This document shows positions 32,057 through 34,767 of a stretch of 34,767 bases of DNA, in pieces (position 1 is the first letter of the stretch; every line of letters begins with the position of its first letter). The DNA lies in the IMG/VR virus record IMGVR_UViG_3300037847_003861, positions 1-34,767 of that record; one strand, given 5' to 3'. A program made the translations under genes and the position numbers. Source of the stretch: a virus. A model generated the notes under the pieces. That model was not told where the DNA came from. It saw only the letters and a program-made list of their open reading frames with translations, and did no database searches.

Positions 32057-33481
32057 TTACAGGATGTCTACGTCGAGCTTATCCCCGAAGCTGTAGGCAT
32101 TTGGCTCGTGCCATCTCTCGTCTCCGTAGTTGAGCCAAACTACTGGGGCCGAAGGTTCAGATCTCTCGATCTTATTCCAGTGATCGTATCCATCAGTGAG
32201 GACGATGATCGCCTCGACATGCGGGATGTTTTCTTCCACCCATCTGAGGGCCAAGGCGATGTCAGTCCCGCCGCCGCCTTTGAGGTGCTTAGGCAATGCG
32301 TCACCATTGAAAACCTCGTGATGCTCAGTGACCTCGTCATCGAATCCTACGAGGTGGATGATCTCAGGGCTGATAGAATCGAAGGCGTCCTCAGTGCGGC
32401 TAATCATGTCGGCAGCCTCGTGATAGTTGGAGCCTGACAGATCAACAAGGAAGGCAATCTCTCCAGCGTTATTGGAGCCGCGCCCATGACAAACTACGCC
32501 GCCGCCTTCGAACATCTGAGAGTTGAATGGCTTAGTCCAGCCGCCTTCAAAATTCTGGCGGAGTAAATCGGTAAGTGCCTCAGAGAAATCGATGACGCCG
32601 TCGCGATTGCTGCGAGCATTGGATACGTCGATGGTGCCTTTACCACCTGATCCAATTCCCTGTGCCTCGTTAGCCTTGGCCTCGATCTCGATCTGCTCAT
32701 TCTCGATCTCGATCTGCTGATCAACTTCCTGCTCAGTCTCACCGTCTGCAAGCTCAGGCTCAGTGAGATCATCTGATCCTGTGCCTACGAAATCCCCGCC
32801 CAAAATCTCCTCGTCAGTAAGTGGTGCATCAGGATCTGGGTTACCAGAATCTCCCTGCTCGCCGTCTTCCTGCTCGCCGTCTTCCTCAGAAGATCCACCT
32901 TGTCCGCCGCCAGTCTGCTCGCCGTCTTCCTGATCGTCTCCTGCCTGTGGCTCAGGCTGGTCCTGATCCTGCTCAGGCTGCTGGCCCTTGGCAAGATTCT
33001 GATACACTTCCTCAGCAGACAGGCTCTCATTCTTGGAATTGTAGGCGATTGAATCATCGTGAAGGATTCCACTGATGAATGGGAAAGGAACGAATCCCTC
33101 TTCGGCCAGCACCTGCTTGTTGATCCTGTCGATGATCGCGTTGATCACGTAGTCGGCTGCTACGTTTGCAAGCTGGTGATTCTGGAGCTTGGCAAGGCGC
33201 AGTGCATGGTTCAGGAGAGCATGCAAAGCCTCGTGAACGAGAAGGAATGCAAGGTAACCGACTGGGTCGCTGGTCCTCTCGATCTTCTTGAGACCGTCAG
33301 GATTCAGGAACAATCTGCGGCCATCAGTGGCACCGTATGAACCGATTCCCTCAGTGGCCCAATACCAACTGAGGAGGACCAATTTCTGGAATGCTAAAGG
33401 GAAGAAGCGGCGGACCCTGCGGAGGGATTTGGCGAGGGTATCCTCGCCGTTTACGTTGTAAGCAATTGATGCGGTATTCAT
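32057..33481 (-). CDS. Metallopeptidase-like / VWA protein (DUF2201 type), 474 aa
   Basis: A 474-residue protein from ATG 33481 (MNTASIAYNV). The N-terminal domain has HEALH (His83, Glu84, His87) in LVHEALHALLNHAL, with Asp110 in AADYVIN as a possible third ligand. This is the putative metallopeptidase domain paired with DUF2201. A long acidic Gln/Glu/Asp/Gly-rich linker (~165-270, EDGEQ repeats) leads to a C-terminal VWA domain with a MIDAS: DLSGS (Asp347, Ser349, Ser351), Thr406 in GGGGTDI and Asp430 in VLTDGY. Such proteins usually work with a MoxR-type AAA+ ATPase; none is in the window. The frame upstream of 33481 overlaps the 314-aa gene and is not used. Confidence 0.82.
   Translation of the reverse strand: MNTASIAYNVNGEDTLAKSLRRVRRFFPLAFQKLVLLSWYWATEGIGSYGATDGRRLFLNPDGLKKIERTSDPVGYLAFLLVHEALHALLNHALRLAKLQNHQLANVAADYVINAIIDRINKQVLAEEGFVPFPFISGILHDDSIAYNSKNESLSAEEVYQNLAKGQQPEQDQDQPEPQAGDDQEDGEQTGGGQGGSSEEDGEQEDGEQGDSGNPDPDAPLTDEEILGGDFVGTGSDDLTEPELADGETEQEVDQQIEIENEQIEIEAKANEAQGIGSGGKGTIDVSNARSNRDGVIDFSEALTDLLRQNFEGGWTKPFNSQMFEGGGVVCHGRGSNNAGEIAFLVDLSGSNYHEAADMISRTEDAFDSISPEIIHLVGFDDEVTEHHEVFNGDALPKHLKGGGGTDIALALRWVEENIPHVEAIIVLTDGYDHWNKIERSEPSAPVVWLNYGDERWHEPNAYSFGDKLDVDIL
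32855..32929. repeat. Three 15-bp repeats in the VWA gene linker
   Basis: CTGCTCGCCGTCTTC occurs at 32855-32869, 32870-32884 (tandem) and 32915-32929. On the - strand each encodes EDGEQ in the acidic linker between the metallopeptidase and VWA domains. Identical bases, not just identical residues, point to recent duplication or slippage. Confidence 0.9.
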
Positions 33482-33494
33482 TGTATTGATTTCT

Positions 33495-33522
33495 AATCTA
33501 CTGGTTAATTCTTCAATGTCAA
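33495..33522 (-). promoter_or_regulatory. Candidate promoter for the VWA gene
   Basis: On the - strand, TTGACA (33522-33517, 6/6) and TAGATT (33500-33495, 4/6) are 16 bases apart, the same arrangement as at 29427-29400. The leader to the ATG at 33481 would be only ~6-7 bases. It lies in the 43-base gap after the 314-aa gene. Confidence 0.5.
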
Positions 33523-33524
33523 CA

Positions 33525-34469
33525 TTAGAGTCCAATTGATTTGGCCTGTTTGATGGCACTCTCAGTGGTGGTCTGGATCTCTTTGACGATCTTCTTCCTC
33601 TCCTTGTGAGCCACAGCCTGAGACTCGTTCCAGATGTCAGATTTCTGGACGCCGCGCAGGAGGGTATCGAATACCTCTGCAATCTTCTTGATGGATGAAT
33701 CACCAAGCCAATTGTCACGCTGCAAGTCACGAGCTTCATCGAGGAGTGTCTCGAATCCCTCAGGACGAAGGCGGTTACCCTTCTTGAGAGAGGCTTCCAC
33801 CTTGCCCACCTGAGCCACTACATTCTCAAAGAATGCATCGACGCTGGCGCGGTGTGACTCGACAAGCTGCTCCCTTTCAATCTCCTGATCAGCTCTGATC
33901 TGAGCAGCCAATTCCTCAGGGAGTGCACCAAGTGCAGTGTCATCGAAGCTGATGGCACCGTTGCGGATAGTGACGCCGAAGCTGGCGCGGGAGATGTATT
34001 CATCCCTGTCAGGATAAACAAACTGATCCGCTGCCTTGCCAAGCAAAAGCTTACCCTCAGAAACAAGGGCATCCCAGTCCCTCTCGATAAGTGATTTCAC
34101 AGTATCCAACTTACGCTGGGTATCGTCTGCGATTTCGCGGATAACGTCAGTGTCATCGGCGTCTGCATAATACCAGCCGATATTGTCCGCGCCCATTGGC
34201 TTGAGCTTGGACTTGATGCGCTTTCCGTTGTCATCATGGGCGGCTGCGATGAGAGCCTTCTTGCCAGCGGTGACAATATTGCGAGCCTGAGAGATCGCGT
34301 TGTCCTCAGATGGGAGGAAGTGAAGGCCAGCGTCGAGAGCCTTAGGATCTGCGCCGTAGGCACGAGCCAAGAGATTAATGCTGGCCTCGTGCTTGGCCTT
34401 CGTTGGAAGGTAAGTTGCGCGGATTCTGACCTTAGCGATTGAGTTGATTTCTGATGTATTGATGTTCAT
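33525..34469 (-). CDS. Possible DUF3150-like protein, 314 aa
   Basis: A 314-residue, mainly helical protein (ATYLPTKAKHEASINLLARAYG, KKALIAAAHDDNGKR, TQRKLDTVKSLIERDW, FFENVVAQVGKVEASLKK). An N-terminal mixed region and a central W-containing helix followed by long helices resemble, loosely, DUF3150 proteins, which I recall being encoded with MoxR ATPase and VWA proteins in phages. Adjacency to the VWA gene supports that pairing but the family call is tentative. No catalytic motif is seen. The start ATG follows an AT-rich leader (AACCAATAAAATG). Confidence 0.45.
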   Translation of the reverse strand: MNINTSEINSIAKVRIRATYLPTKAKHEASINLLARAYGADPKALDAGLHFLPSEDNAISQARNIVTAGKKALIAAAHDDNGKRIKSKLKPMGADNIGWYYADADDTDVIREIADDTQRKLDTVKSLIERDWDALVSEGKLLLGKAADQFVYPDRDEYISRASFGVTIRNGAISFDDTALGALPEELAAQIRADQEIEREQLVESHRASVDAFFENVVAQVGKVEASLKKGNRLRPEGFETLLDEARDLQRDNWLGDSSIKKIAEVFDTLLRGVQKSDIWNESQAVAHKERKKIVKEIQTTTESAIKQAKSIGL

Positions 34470-34484
34470 TTTATTGGTTCTTTC

Positions 34485-34517
34485 TAAGTTATAAGTTAAT
34501 TGATTGTTAGTAAGTTA
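34485..34517. repeat. Three TAAGTTA heptamers in the intergenic gap
   Basis: TAAGTTA occurs at 34485-34491, 34492-34498 (tandem) and 34511-34517, in the gap between the partial right-edge gene and the 314-aa gene. The last copy includes the upstream stop codon. They may be protein-binding sites or simply AT-rich chance repeats. No convincing -35/-10 pair accompanies them. Confidence 0.6.
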
Positions 34518-34767
34518 TGCTGCAAGAGCTTCGAATTTCGGGGAGTATTTGAGGAGGATTCCAGCACTGGATGCAAGAGGCACAGCCCACTGGCGAATCT
34601 CATTGTCAGATGCTGCGAGGGCATCGATGAACCAGTCCAGTTTGCCAGCCTTAACAGCCGCCCCAGTGTCAGGGTAATCGACTACGATTGTGCGGATAGC
34701 TGCAAAGATCACAGCGTATTGAGCGCGGTGATCTGATGGCAAATCACCACCATTCTTGAGTGCTTCC
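34515..34767 (-). CDS. Partial hypothetical protein (C-terminal end)
   Basis: A frame open to the right edge, stop at 34515. The visible ~83 residues (starting EALKNGGDLPSDHRAQYAV) are Ala-rich helices with KLDWFIDALAAS and end KYSPKFEALAA. No family recognised. The TTG at 34742 is not needed as a start because the frame continues upstream past the window edge. A MoxR-like ATPase would be expected nearby, but no ATPase motif is in this piece. Confidence 0.6.
   Translation of the reverse strand, partial: EALKNGGDLPSDHRAQYAVIFAAIRTIVVDYPDTGAAVKAGKLDWFIDALAASDNEIRQWAVPLASSAGILLKYSPKFEALAA

Noticed and set aside
33482-33739. N-terminal extension of the VWA gene frame
   Set aside because: It would overlap the 314-aa gene by over 200 bases and has low-quality Arg/Ser-rich sequence; ATG 33481 has its own promoter candidate.

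Overview
The window is a stretch of a tailed-phage genome (or a prophage or assembled viral contig), most likely from a Gram-negative host. The grounds are adjacent terminase genes, a PolA-type replication module, a compact lysis cassette with an overlapping inner/outer spanin pair (an outer membrane is implied by the lipoprotein spanin), and a giant virion-type protein. Genes are packed with 1-8 base overlaps, mostly lacking clear Shine-Dalgarno sites, although good AAGGAG-type sites occur before the genes starting at 26666 and 29782, so SD-based initiation exists. By eye the DNA is moderately AT-rich, with the last ~5 kb richer in GC. No portal, major capsid or tail genes are visible, so they must lie outside the window.

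Layout. (1) 1-1972, + strand: end of an upstream gene, i-spanin, o-spanin, a 57-aa holin candidate, an Amidase_3 endolysin, a zincin-like protein and a PD-(D/E)XK-like protein. (2) 9675-1938, - strand: terminase small subunit, two small proteins, RuvC-like resolvase, Cas4/RecB-like Fe-S exonuclease, a possible ssDNA-binding protein, a small coiled-coil protein, family A DNA polymerase and a primase-helicase fusion, ending in a 35-base convergent overlap with region 1. (3) 9702-25929, + strand: terminase large subunit, a near-consensus promoter, two helical proteins that look like internal virion (ejection) proteins, a 4124-residue polyvalent protein and a lysine-rich 70-aa protein. The transcript seems to end at a terminator lying inside the opposing gene. 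(4) 34767-25926, - strand: a partial gene, a possible DUF3150-like protein, a metallopeptidase-VWA protein, several small orphan genes, a 464-aa protein resembling the AcrVA2 anti-CRISPR family, a membrane zinc-ribbon protein, more orphans, an SNF2-type helicase and a DUF1599/MazG-like nucleotide protein.

How it works together. Region 2 copies and recombines the genome, region 3 packages it and supplies proteins probably carried into the host with the DNA, region 1 lyses the cell, and region 4 looks like an accessory or early host-takeover arm. The most notable observations are: an AcrVA2-like protein (29776-31170); the giant protein, with three copies of an LQSR linker motif at probable domain boundaries and a tandem pair of zincin-like domains, the second of which has lost its first metal ligand; a promoter whose predicted start site coincides with an ATG (leaderless mRNA); divergent terminase genes 26 bases apart; and a VWA-metallopeptidase module whose usual MoxR ATPase partner is not in the window.
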